Source of the DNA: Holophagae bacterium
GTDB taxonomy: Bacteria; Acidobacteriota; Thermoanaerobaculia; Thermoanaerobaculales; Sulfomarinibacteraceae
Length of the DNA: 8,243 nt
Assembly (NCBI GenBank): GCA_030609785.1
Contig: JAUWTC010000088.1
Location: 1-8,243, forward strand
Direction: 5' to 3'
The position numbers and the translations under genes are program-made. The notes beneath the pieces are model-generated. The model searched no databases. It worked only from the letters and a program-made list of their open reading frames with translations, and was not told where the DNA came from. Position 1 is the stretch's first letter. Each line of letters opens with the position of its first letter. This document shows, piece by piece, positions 1-6,609 of the stretch.

Positions 1-51
1 AAAGTCTGGGACGACCTCAAGATGGTGGCGGAGAAGCTCACGCAGAGCTAA
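1..51 (+). CDS. C-terminal end of an unidentified protein (partial)
   Basis: The window opens inside a plus-strand reading frame that gives KVWDDLKMVAEKLTQS and stops at TAA 49-51. Only 16 residues are visible. They look amphipathic and helical, and no family can be named. A small 5-bp hairpin (59-74) and then the strong hairpin at 110-135 follow the stop, which fits the end of a real transcript. The next gene is convergent. The frame is inferred from the clean ending and codon choice. It could be a chance open frame, but the downstream terminator-like hairpin argues against that. Confidence 0.5.
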   Translation, partial: KVWDDLKMVAEKLTQS

Positions 52-109
52 AGGAACAGCGGCGGGAGAGCCGCACTGGAAAGGCGCCTCGCTGGAATAT
101 CAGAAATCA

Positions 110-135
110 AAGCGGCAGCCGGGTGGCTGCCGCTT
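110..135. terminator. Bidirectional terminator hairpin between convergent genes
   Basis: Perfect 11-bp inverted repeat, AAGCGGCAGCC and GGCTGCCGCTT, around a 4-nt GGGT loop. It lies between the plus-strand gene ending at 51 and the minus-strand gene ending at 163. Read on the minus strand, the stem is followed by TTTGATTTCTG, a weak T tract. The plus-strand tail is poor in T. It therefore serves the minus-strand gene best and may stop transcription from both sides. Confidence 0.7.
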
Positions 136-162
136 CATGATCATAGATGGTCGATCAAAAAA

Positions 163-867
163 TCAGTCGATCTGGAAGCTCTGCAGTTCTACGGGGACGA
201 TCACACCCTCGAGCCTGATGTAGTCAAAGGCGATGTCCTCGTCACCTGAGGTGAGGTTCTCGACCCGGATGCGCAGCTGGACGCTGTCCGGAGTACCGGC
301 GATCGCAGCCGAGTACTCGGTGAAGGTCGGCGTCAAGGCGGCGCCGTCTCGAACTCCGTCACAGTCGGCGTCGAGGCCTGGCTCGGTGTTGTTGTCGGTG
401 GCATGGGCTGCGAAGCAGATCAGTGGCGCATAGGCCCCACCGTCGAGGCTCGCTTCCAGAATGACCTGGCTGTCGTCGTCCCAGTCCTCTGCCCCGTCGG
501 TCGAGTCATCCTCGGCGAACACGGCGTAGACCATCAGGGTGCCGTAGTTCGTTGTGGTAGTAGCGTTGAGCTCGATCGACTCGCTGTTCAGGGTGCACGG
601 AGCCCCGTTAGTGTCCATGGCAGCAAAAAAGAAGGCGTTATTCGGTCCGGTGTACTCGACAAAAGAGCCGATGTTGCTGCCGTCGGTCCGCGTGAAGAAG
701 TCGCCACTACCGTCGGTGCATTCCTCGGTCAGAGTGTAGCGGACCCCGTTGCCGTCGGTCTCGAAGTCCTCGGTCTGCAGTACGTCTGCCGCCGCCACCT
801 GGGTGACAAGCACGATTGCAGCGATGGCAAATAAAATAGTGAAGCAGTGAAAGCCCTTTGAACGCAT
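163..867 (-). CDS. Secreted beta-sandwich protein with a PVELxxF C-terminus, hypothetical
   Basis: A 234-residue protein if started at the ATG 867-865, which has GGAGGAGG seven bases upstream. A longer frame to 954 lacks such a site and would put charged sequence before the signal peptide. Residues 1-27 are a signal peptide: basic start, hydrophobic core about 9-25, and AAA before the likely cut. The mature part is acidic and rich in Thr, Gly and Asp, with alternating hydrophobic strands typical of a jelly-roll or lectin-like fold. It has four Cys, enough for two disulfides, and a DxDxDG-type calcium-binding loop near residue 170. It ends VPVELQSFQID. A PVELxxF stretch is common as a linker before sorting signals in secreted proteins of several phyla, but nothing follows it here. 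No catalytic motif is recognised. It is probably an exported, calcium-stabilised binding or surface protein. Function unknown. Confidence 0.8.
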   Translation of the reverse strand: MRSKGFHCFTILFAIAAIVLVTQVAAADVLQTEDFETDGNGVRYTLTEECTDGSGDFFTRTDGSNIGSFVEYTGPNNAFFFAAMDTNGAPCTLNSESIELNATTTTNYGTLMVYAVFAEDDSTDGAEDWDDDSQVILEASLDGGAYAPLICFAAHATDNNTEPGLDADCDGVRDGAALTPTFTEYSAAIAGTPDSVQLRIRVENLTSGDEDIAFDYIRLEGVIVPVELQSFQID

Positions 868-912
868 AATTTTCCTCCTCCTATGACCGACCCTGAATCG
901 TTGCCGGCAGTG

Positions 913-937
913 AAAAAACTTCGGAGACTGAGCCTCC
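913..937 (-). terminator. Possible weak terminator after hflC
   Basis: On the minus strand, GGAGG and TCTCC (937-933 and 927-923, one G.T pair) enclose CTCAG. Four bases later a run of six T follows (918-913). It lies about 95 bases past the hflC stop and before the secreted-protein start. The stem is only 5 bp and is offset from the T run, so it is either a weak terminator for the hflKC transcript or chance. Confidence 0.3.
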
Positions 938-944
938 AGCCAGG

Positions 945-953
945 AGTGTAGCA
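945..953 (-). promoter_or_regulatory. Possible extended -10 promoter of the secreted protein gene
   Basis: The minus strand reads TGCTACACT at 953-945, a TGn extended -10 with TACACT differing from TATAAT at two positions. No good -35 is seen. It would start transcription near 938 and give a leader of about 70 nt. It sits next to the possible terminator hairpin, so at most one of the two need be real. Confidence 0.25.
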
Positions 954-1029
954 AACCTAACCTCTACTTTGCCTCCTGATGGCTATTCCCTGATTTTCCA
1001 AAACTACTCACTTTGCTGATGGCCGAGTG

Positions 1030-1962
1030 CTACTTCGCCTTCTCCAGGTACTTCAAGAAATCGCCGTCTGTGCCCAGCAGCAGGACGGTGTCCTCGTCCA
1101 TCGTCGATTCATAGACCATCATCGTCTTGATGAATCGATAGAACTCCGGATCCTTATTGTAGGCCTTGGCGTAGATGTCCGCTGCCTCGGCATCCGACCG
1201 TCCGCGGATTTCCTGGGACTGCCGGTAGGCGTCGGAAGTAATCGACTTCAGTTCGCGTTCCTTGTTGCCGATGATGCGGGCGGCCTCGCCGGCGCCTTCT
1301 GAACGGAACTGTTCGGCGATGCGTTTGCGCTCGGAGATCATGCGCTCGTAGACCTTGGGGCGGTCAACCTCTGCGTAGTTGGTCCGTTTGAAGCGGAAGT
1401 CCAGGATTTCGATGCCCAGATCTGCGACTCGGGCCGAGGCATTGCGCAGGACTTCATCTTCCAGCACCCCCCGACCAAACTCAATGCTCTTCGGCGCCTC
1501 GGTGTTCTGGGCGCCATCAGAGGATTGCACGAACACTCGATTGGTGCTGCGGACCGCTTCGATCAGATCGTGTTTGGCGATCGTGTTGCGGGTCTCACCA
1601 TCGAGGATGTCGTCCAGGCGGGACTGAGCGCCATACTCGTCGCGAAGGCGTTTGAAAAACAGCAGCGGGTCGGCGATCCGCCAGCGTGCATAGGTGTCGA
1701 CGAAGAAGAACCTTTTGTCCGCCGTCGGGACCTCGTTGGGTTCGCCGTCCCATTCGAGGAAGCGGCGATCGAAGAAGTTGGTCTTCTGCAGGAAGGGGAT
1801 TTTCATCTTGAGGCCTGGGGTGGTGATGCTTTCGCCGACCGGTTTGCCGAACTGGGTAATGACCACCTGCTCGGTCTCGTCGACGATGAAGAAGGCGCCA
1901 CCCGCCGTGAGAACGGCCAGAAGGACCAGGATGCCGATTGTGATCATCGCGGTCTGTTTCAT
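1030..1962 (-). CDS. hflC: HflC, SPFH/prohibitin-family modulator of FtsH protease
   Basis: A 310-residue protein. A single N-terminal transmembrane segment (about 5-26) is followed by an SPFH/Band 7 domain (about 27-210) opening with VDETEQVVITQFGKPV. Then comes a charged helical coiled coil rich in Glu, Arg and Ala (about 210-270), containing SEGAGEAARIIGNKERE, and a conserved tail with YRFIKTMMVYE. This is the HflC layout and normal length. By family knowledge, HflC pairs with HflK in a large periplasm-facing membrane cage around the AAA protease FtsH and tunes its turnover of membrane proteins. No ftsH is in the window. The start is fixed by AAGGAGGTGA (1976-1967), a ten-base match to the 16S anti-SD. 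It lies inside the end of hflK, and the ATG overlaps the hflK stop as ATGA, so the two genes are translationally coupled. Confidence 0.95.
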   Translation of the reverse strand: MKQTAMITIGILVLLAVLTAGGAFFIVDETEQVVITQFGKPVGESITTPGLKMKIPFLQKTNFFDRRFLEWDGEPNEVPTADKRFFFVDTYARWRIADPLLFFKRLRDEYGAQSRLDDILDGETRNTIAKHDLIEAVRSTNRVFVQSSDGAQNTEAPKSIEFGRGVLEDEVLRNASARVADLGIEILDFRFKRTNYAEVDRPKVYERMISERKRIAEQFRSEGAGEAARIIGNKERELKSITSDAYRQSQEIRGRSDAEAADIYAKAYNKDPEFYRFIKTMMVYESTMDEDTVLLLGTDGDFLKYLEKAK

Positions 1963-2936
1963 GGTTTCACCTCCTTGCCCAGCGACATCAGTGGGAGGAT
2001 ACCCTCCAGGCCGTCATCCAGCAGGACCTTCTTTCCAACCTTGGGGAATATCTTCTCCATGGTCTCGAGGTACATGCGGCGTCTCGTGACCTCCGGTGCA
2101 CGGCGGTAGGCCATCAGCAGCTCGTCGAAGAGAGCGGCGTCGCCCTTGCCCCGGTTGACCCGGTCGACAGCGTAGCCTTCAGCCTGTTCGATCATGCGCA
2201 GGGCCTCTCCGCGGGCGCGCGGGATAACCCGGTTATAGTCGGCCCGGGCGTCGTTGATCGCCCGTTCCCGTTCCTGCTCCGCCTGGTTGACCTCGTTGAA
2301 CGAAGGTTTGACCGGATCGGGCGGGTTGACGTCCTGCAGCACAATCTGATCGACCGTGATGCCGATCTCGTACTGGTTGCACAGTTCCTGGAGTCCCGAC
2401 CGGACCTCGTTCTCGATCTCCTGCCGGCCGACGGTGATCACCTCGTCGACGCTGCGGTCGCCGACAACCGCCCGCATGACCGCCTCGTTCATGTCCCGGA
2501 AGGTCTTATCCCTATTGCGGACCTTGAACAGGTAGAGATAGGGATCGGTCACCCTGTACTGGGCAATCCATTCGACGACGGCGACGTTGAGGTCGCCGGT
2601 CAGCATCAGGCTCTCGTTCCTGAATCCAGTCTTGGCGTAGCGGGTCTGGATCCCCGCCTTCTCTGTACGGAATCCGTACTCCTGTTTCAATTGTCGTTGG
2701 ATCGGGACCTTGGCCAACTGTTCGATCGGGAAGGGCATTTTGACATGGAGCCCCGGATCGGTCGTCCGGTCAAATTTGCCGAATCGTAGGATGACCCCGA
2801 TCTCCTCGGGTTCGATCGTGTAGACGAAGTCGCTGATCAGCAACAACCCTAGGATCACCAGCGGGATCAAGATCAGCACCTTCATCGGTGGTCGGCCTTT
2901 GAGTGGGAATTCGATGGTGCGGGATTCTTCAGGCAT
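1959..2936 (-). CDS. hflK: HflK, SPFH/prohibitin-family modulator of FtsH protease
   Basis: A 325-residue protein from ATG 2936-2934, preceded by GGAGG with a short 4-base spacer. A TTG at 2966 is in frame but has no good site. Residues 1-17 are a short cytoplasmic tail, 18-40 a membrane segment, and 41-205 the SPFH domain (YTIEPEEIGVILRFGKF, MLTGDLNV, LFKV). About 212-270 is a coiled coil with the HflK signature VNPPDPVKPSFNEV then RARGEALRMIEQAEGY, followed by YRRAPEVTRRRMYLETME. The SPFH domain and the RAPEVTRxRxYLETME region identify HflK rather than HflC. It is shorter than enterobacterial HflK because it lacks the long Gly/Pro-rich N-terminus and the extended C-terminus. It is expected to form the HflKC membrane cage. 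It follows the glycerate kinase gene after 45 bp, so it is probably cotranscribed with it. Confidence 0.95.
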   Translation of the reverse strand: MPEESRTIEFPLKGRPPMKVLILIPLVILGLLLISDFVYTIEPEEIGVILRFGKFDRTTDPGLHVKMPFPIEQLAKVPIQRQLKQEYGFRTEKAGIQTRYAKTGFRNESLMLTGDLNVAVVEWIAQYRVTDPYLYLFKVRNRDKTFRDMNEAVMRAVVGDRSVDEVITVGRQEIENEVRSGLQELCNQYEIGITVDQIVLQDVNPPDPVKPSFNEVNQAEQERERAINDARADYNRVIPRARGEALRMIEQAEGYAVDRVNRGKGDAALFDELLMAYRRAPEVTRRRMYLETMEKIFPKVGKKVLLDDGLEGILPLMSLGKEVKP

Positions 2937-2940
2937 GGTA

Positions 2941-2964
2941 CCTCCAGTAGGAGCTGTCAGCTCC
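2941..2964 (-). promoter_or_regulatory. Alternative hairpins over the hflK ribosome binding site
   Basis: On the transcribed minus strand, GCTCC (2954-2950) can pair with upstream GGAGC (2964-2960, loop TGACA) or, through CTCC, with GGAG of the SD site (2945-2941, loop TACT). The two pairings exclude each other, so one hides and the other frees the hflK SD. Both stems are only 4-5 bp and part of the signal comes from the heptamer repeat, so regulation here is an inference. Confidence 0.3.
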
Positions 2965-2986
2965 AAGCTCTCAGCTATCAGTCACA
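2952..2986. repeat. Degenerate AGCTNTC heptamer tandem repeat
   Basis: Five consecutive 7-mers, AGCTGTC, AGCTCCA, AGCTCTC, AGCTATC and AGTCACA, fill most of the 45-bp gap between the glycerate kinase stop and the hflK start and run over the stop codon (2984-2982). The minus-strand form is GAnAGCT. The 7-bp period is exact. A shorter relative, AGCTGTC AGCAGCA, occurs at 4371-4384 in the divergent promoter region at the other end of the same kinase gene. Confidence 0.7.
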
Positions 2987-4343
2987 GGTAGGCAGTGTAC
3001 TTCAATTCGGCCTCGACGAGCCCGCAAATCTCAACAATTTCCTGCTGCGGTTGGCGGCTTGCCCCAATGACGAGCATGACGTCACTGACGTTGGTCCCCG
3101 TCGGGCCGGTCACGATGGCGTCCTTCGAGGCCGACAGCGCCGTTGCGGAGTCGTTGATCTTCAGCAGGGCTGCCGGATCCATGCCGGCCGAACGAATGCG
3201 TTCGGTGGGTTGGGGATCAACGATACCTCCGGCGGCGGCACTGATGCCGTCGACACCGTCGGTCCCGGCGGAAAGGACCACGCAGGGGCTGGCGCCCTCC
3301 AACTCCAAGGCGGCAGCCAGGCACAGTTCGGAGTTGCGTCCTCCGACGCCTTCGCCCCGAACCGAAACGGTCGTTTCGCCTCCGAAGACGACGGCGCCAG
3401 GCCCTGCCGGGTCCAGGGAGCACGCAAGACGTGTCAGTTGGCGCCCTCGCTTCGAGGCTTCGCCGACCAGCGGGTCGGGTTCGACCCTGGGGCCGTATCC
3501 GTGGCGTTTCAGATATGCTGCGGCGGCATCGACCGCCATTCGGTTGCTGCCCATCAGCAGGGTTCGGCCGTGCTCGGACCGATGGGCATCGTCGGTCTGG
3601 TGACTCCGGCGGCATCCGAGAACCTGAGGGACCGAAGAGGGTATCTGCTCGAGCAGGTCGAAGCGACCCAGGACAGCCAACGCCTCGTCGGCCCCCGTGG
3701 GGGACGCCACGGTCGGCCCCGACGCGATGTCATGCAGGGGGTCGCCGGGAACGTCGGACAGCACCAGGGTTGTCACCATCGCCGGCCACGCCGCACGGCT
3801 GAGGCCGCCGCCGCCGAGGACCAACAGTTCCCGCCTGACGGTGTTGAGTTCAGAGATGGATGCCCCGGCGCGGAGGAGGGCGTTGGTCGTCGTGTTGAGT
3901 TCTGAGAGGGTGAGATCCGGGACCGGAAGGGCCAGAAGCGCCGATGCGCCACCGGACAGCAAGACAAGGAGCCGGTCGTCCGGCCCGAGATCTGCGGCAA
4001 GCTGATGGAGCCGACTGGCGGCGCTCTCGCCGGCCCTGTCGGGCAGGGGATGGGCGCCGAAAAGGATTTCGACGCCGTCTTGGAGATCCGGTGGTATCGG
4101 CGTGCCGTGGGGTGCGAGGACGAGCAGATGGTCTTCGACGAGGGGCCGATGTGTGCGCCACGACGCGGCCAGTCCAGGGGCGGCCTTGCCGAGGGCGGCG
4201 ACGACAAGCCGGCCGCCCTCGGGAATCTCGAGGGAGACCCTGCACAGAGCCTGCGGCAGCAGTTTGTCCGGTTGTACGGCGTCGACGGCTGCCTCAAATG
4301 CCCGGAGGGCATGGTGACGAAGTTCTGAGATCTCAGTCGGCAT
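2982..4343 (-). CDS. gckA: Glycerate 2-kinase, GckA/MOFRL family (DUF4147)
   Basis: A 453-residue protein, usual for the family. It phosphorylates D-glycerate to 2-phosphoglycerate with ATP in the cytoplasm, linking serine, glyoxylate or sugar-acid breakdown to glycolysis. Landmarks: VVAALGKAAPG with Lys53, LLSGGASALLALP (128-140), SELNTVRRE (164-172), TLVLSDVPGDPLHDIASGPT (192-211), FGGETTVSVRGEGVGGRNSE (320-339) with Arg336, SAGTDGVDG (358-366) with Asp362, and the C-terminal GPTGTNVSDVMLVIG (413-427). Lys, Arg and Asp at these places are the family's proposed active-site residues. One oddity: after NTVRRE the family usually has a KGG motif followed by LA, but here the sequence is LGGGGLSRAA, so that Lys is gone. 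The start is the ATG at 4343-4341. An in-frame TTG at 4385 would fall in the operator region. No strong SD is visible. It is probably the first gene of a transcript with hflK and hflC. Confidence 0.9.
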   Translation of the reverse strand: MPTEISELRHHALRAFEAAVDAVQPDKLLPQALCRVSLEIPEGGRLVVAALGKAAPGLAASWRTHRPLVEDHLLVLAPHGTPIPPDLQDGVEILFGAHPLPDRAGESAASRLHQLAADLGPDDRLLVLLSGGASALLALPVPDLTLSELNTTTNALLRAGASISELNTVRRELLVLGGGGLSRAAWPAMVTTLVLSDVPGDPLHDIASGPTVASPTGADEALAVLGRFDLLEQIPSSVPQVLGCRRSHQTDDAHRSEHGRTLLMGSNRMAVDAAAAYLKRHGYGPRVEPDPLVGEASKRGRQLTRLACSLDPAGPGAVVFGGETTVSVRGEGVGGRNSELCLAAALELEGASPCVVLSAGTDGVDGISAAAGGIVDPQPTERIRSAGMDPAALLKINDSATALSASKDAIVTGPTGTNVSDVMLVIGASRQPQQEIVEICGLVEAELKYTAYL

Positions 4344-4380
4344 AGGACCAACTCTAACGAGGAAAGACAGAGCTGTCAGC

Positions 4381-4405
4381 AGCAATCAACTGAAGGTTGA
4401 TTGCT
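4381..4405. promoter_or_regulatory. Perfect inverted repeat, probable operator in divergent promoter region
   Basis: AGCAATCAAC, spacer TGAAG, GTTGATTGCT: a perfect 10-bp-arm dyad in the 93-bp region between the divergently transcribed glycerate kinase and ligase genes. It ends directly against an extended -10 element for the ligase, so a bound dimeric regulator would cover the -35 region. It is AT-richer than its surroundings and has no T tract in either direction, so an operator is more likely than a terminator. The regulator is not in the window. Confidence 0.6.
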
Positions 4406-4414
4406 TGATACAAT
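4406..4414 (+). promoter_or_regulatory. Extended -10 promoter of the GCS2-CBS gene
   Basis: TGATACAAT: a TGn motif followed by TACAAT, one mismatch from TATAAT. No clear -35 is present, as is common for extended -10 promoters. The predicted start near 4421 leaves about 16 nt of leader before the ATG at 4437, with GGAGG inside it. The dyad at 4381-4405 abuts it upstream. Confidence 0.5.
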
Positions 4415-4436
4415 GTTGCCGACTTCAGGAGGCCTT

Positions 4437-6353
4437 ATGGGTGAGCAGGATGTCCGCGAAAAAACCCGGCAGGATGAACTTCGAGTGTTCTTGAAGCATG
4501 TCCTTCGTGATATGCAGGCGTTGGAAACCATGCTCGACGAGGGACTGTTCGAAACCGACGTGCGCAGGATCGGTGCTGAACAGGAGTTCTTCCTGATCGA
4601 TTCGACCTGGCGTCCGGCTTCGGTCGCCCTTGAGGTCCTGGAGAAAATCGGTGACGAACATTTCACTCCGGAGTTGGCCCAATTCAACCTGGAGGCCAAT
4701 CTCGAGCCGCAGGTCTTCGGGGGCGACTGTCTGAGGCGTCAGGAAGAGCAGATTGACCACTTTCTCGGTATGGCGCGGACGGCGGCCAGAGAGTTGGGGA
4801 ACGACATCGTTATGACGGGCATTCTTCCGACCCTCAACAAGAGTGACCTGGAGTTGGATTCCATGACTCCCAACCCGCGCTACTACGCATTGAACGAGGC
4901 GATGACCCGATTGCGAGGGGGCGATTACGAATTCACTCTCAAGGGAATCGACGAACTGCACCTGCACCACGACTCGATCATGGTCGAGGCGTGCAATACC
5001 AGTTTTCAGGTTCACTTTCAGGTTGCGCCTGAGGAATTTGCTCGGCTTTACAACGCGGCCCAGGCTGCCGCGGGTCCGGTTCTGGCGGCGGCGGCCAACT
5101 CACCGCTCTTGTTCGGGAAAAGGTTGTGGAGGGAAACCCGGGTCGGCCTCTTCCAACAGTCGGTCGATACCCGTCGGACCACCCCGCACCTCCGGGAACA
5201 AGTCCCACGGGTCAGTTTCGGGCGCCAATGGGTCCGGACTTCGGCGCTCGAGATCTTCCGCGAAGACATCGGGCGATTCCGAAGCATCCTTTCGACCGAG
5301 ATTGACGAGGATCCTTTCGAAGCCATTCAGTCGGGACGGGCGCCGACGCTCAAGGCCCTCCAGTTGCACAACAGCACGGTCTATCGCTGGAACCGGGTCT
5401 GCTACGGCATTTCGGATGGAAAACCGCACCTGAGGATCGAGAATCGAATGCTGCCTTCGGGGCCGACTCCGGTCGACGAGGTCGCCAATGCGGCATTCTG
5501 GTTCGGTCTGATCAGCGGAATCGCGTCTGAGTACGGGGACATCAGCGCATCCTTGAGTTTCGAGGATGCTCATACCAATTTCTTCTCTGCGGCTCAGAAC
5601 GGTCTGAACTGCCAATTGTTCTGGGTCAACGGGCGAATGGAACCGGCTCGAAAGATGATCCTGAAGCAGCTCTTGCCGCTGGCCGGCCGAGGCCTGGAGG
5701 TATCGGGACTGGACCGGAAGGACATCGATCACTATCTGGGTGTCGTTGAGGCCCGGGTGGAATCCGGCCACACCGGTGCTCAGTGGCAGCTGTCGTCACT
5801 CTCGGGGATGGGCGGTAAGGGGCCCAAGTCCGAACAGCTGGCCGCCATTACTGCAGGGATGGTGTCTCGGCAGGAGGATGGGGCGCCCGTGCATACCTGG
5901 GTGCCTGCCAAGCTGGACGAGGGTGGTGGCTGGCAGCAGAACTACCTCAAGGTCGAGCAGTGGATGGACACGGACATCGTTACCGTCAACGAACACGAAC
6001 CGGTCGAGCTGGTGGCTCAGTTGATGGACTGGAACAACGTCCGCTACGTGCTGGTGGAAGATGACGAAAACCGGCTGGTGGGGCAGGTTTCGCAGCGTGG
6101 TCTCCTGCGTCTGATCGGGGACTACAACCCGGGCCAGCGGGACAGCCCAATGCCGGTCTCGGAGATCATGCAGACAGAGCCGGTGACGGTGGCGCCGGAG
6201 ACCTCGACGCTCGAGACCATCACCCTGATGCGGCGGCATCGGATGTCCTGCCTTCCAGTGGTCAAGAACGGGCATTTGGTCGGAAGGGTCACCGAGCGAC
6301 AGTTCATGATCATGGCGAGGCAGCTGTTGGTGGAGAAGCTGGAGAAGGGGTAG
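4437..6353 (+). CDS. GCS2-family carboxylate-amine (glutamate-cysteine) ligase fused to a CBS domain pair
   Basis: A 638-residue protein. Residues about 40-430 match the GCS2/YbdK-type ATP-dependent ligase family: RIGAEQEFFLID (44-55), FNLEANLEPQ (83-92), CNTSFQVHFQV (186-196), AAAANSPLLFGKRLWRETR (217-235) and LRIENRMLPSGPTPVDEV (332-349). The Glu and His clusters are those expected to bind Mg-ATP and glutamate. A linker follows. Then come two CBS motifs, about 508-562 (MDTDIVTVNEHEPVELVAQL, LVGQVSQRGLLRLIG) and 573-632 (VSEIMQTEPVTVAPETSTLE, LVGRVTERQF), which normally form one Bateman module binding adenine nucleotides. Plain GCS2 enzymes are roughly 370-450 residues, so the CBS tail is an added regulatory part. 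The exact substrate cannot be read from sequence; gamma-glutamylcysteine synthesis is one candidate. The start is ATG 4437, with AGGAGG four bases upstream; an earlier in-frame ATG (4413) and TTG (4401) overlap the promoter. No glutathione synthetase lies nearby. Confidence 0.88.
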   Translation: MGEQDVREKTRQDELRVFLKHVLRDMQALETMLDEGLFETDVRRIGAEQEFFLIDSTWRPASVALEVLEKIGDEHFTPELAQFNLEANLEPQVFGGDCLRRQEEQIDHFLGMARTAARELGNDIVMTGILPTLNKSDLELDSMTPNPRYYALNEAMTRLRGGDYEFTLKGIDELHLHHDSIMVEACNTSFQVHFQVAPEEFARLYNAAQAAAGPVLAAAANSPLLFGKRLWRETRVGLFQQSVDTRRTTPHLREQVPRVSFGRQWVRTSALEIFREDIGRFRSILSTEIDEDPFEAIQSGRAPTLKALQLHNSTVYRWNRVCYGISDGKPHLRIENRMLPSGPTPVDEVANAAFWFGLISGIASEYGDISASLSFEDAHTNFFSAAQNGLNCQLFWVNGRMEPARKMILKQLLPLAGRGLEVSGLDRKDIDHYLGVVEARVESGHTGAQWQLSSLSGMGGKGPKSEQLAAITAGMVSRQEDGAPVHTWVPAKLDEGGGWQQNYLKVEQWMDTDIVTVNEHEPVELVAQLMDWNNVRYVLVEDDENRLVGQVSQRGLLRLIGDYNPGQRDSPMPVSEIMQTEPVTVAPETSTLETITLMRRHRMSCLPVVKNGHLVGRVTERQFMIMARQLLVEKLEKG

Positions 6354-6363
6354 GAACCGACGC

Positions 6364-6451
6364 CAGGCCGAAGGCCTGCCGAGCCGGTAGGCTCGGACCC
6401 GCGAAGCGGGTAGCGTGGGCCAGGGACCCGTTCCGCCGTTGGCGGAATGGG
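6364..6451. repeat. Array of four consecutive hairpins downstream of the ligase gene
   Basis: Four stem-loops follow one another starting 10 bases after the ligase stop. They are 6364-6378 (6 bp, loop GAA), 6379-6396 (CCGAGCC/GGCTCGG, loop GGTA), 6397-6411 (6 bp, loop GAA) and 6427-6451 (11 bp with one G.T pair, loop GTT). There is no T tract, so intrinsic termination is not supported. The cluster could protect the 3' end of the ligase mRNA, bring about factor-dependent termination, or be a genome-wide intergenic palindromic repeat. Confidence 0.6.
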
Positions 6452-6473
6452 CTGGATACGTCACAAGAAGAGC

Positions 6474-6505
6474 AGCCACAATAAGGCACAAAGAGGCACA
6501 AAAAG
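6474..6505. repeat. Three-unit 10-bp-period A-rich repeat
   Basis: AGCCACAATA, AGGCACAAAG and AGGCACAAAAAG lie in tandem. The 10-bp spacing puts the A runs on one face of the helix, a pattern of intrinsically bent DNA. The A-rich strand is plus. It stands out against the GC-rich hairpins on both sides. Confidence 0.5.
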
Positions 6506-6535
6506 AGAAGCCAAAGGACCGCCGGGACTGTGTGT

Positions 6536-6559
6536 GGGAGCGCGGGGCTCCTGCCCCGC
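6536..6559. repeat. REP-like palindromic hairpin
   Basis: GTGTGGGAGC leads into GCGGGGC, loop TCCT, GCCCCGC (6542-6559), a perfect 7-bp stem. The layout, GTGGGAGC followed by a GC-rich palindrome, resembles the REP elements of pseudomonads, which are mobilised by RAYT transposases. A competing stem, GGAGC/GCTCC (6537-6541 and 6547-6551), uses the same central bases. Only one copy is seen in the window and no RAYT gene, so the assignment rests on likeness alone. Confidence 0.45.
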
Positions 6560-6609
6560 ATCGTGGCGATCGATTATTGCAGGAGGTTCAGCTCCCGGCT
6601 CTCAGTGAC

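Noticed and set aside
59..74. GCGGC/GCCGC hairpin just after the first stop
   Set aside because: Only 5 bp and no T tract; the stronger hairpin at 110-135 explains termination.
3051..3905. Long plus-strand open frame (284 codons) opposite the glycerate kinase gene
   Set aside because: Antisense shadow of a well-recognised gene in GC-rich DNA, with no domain or SD.
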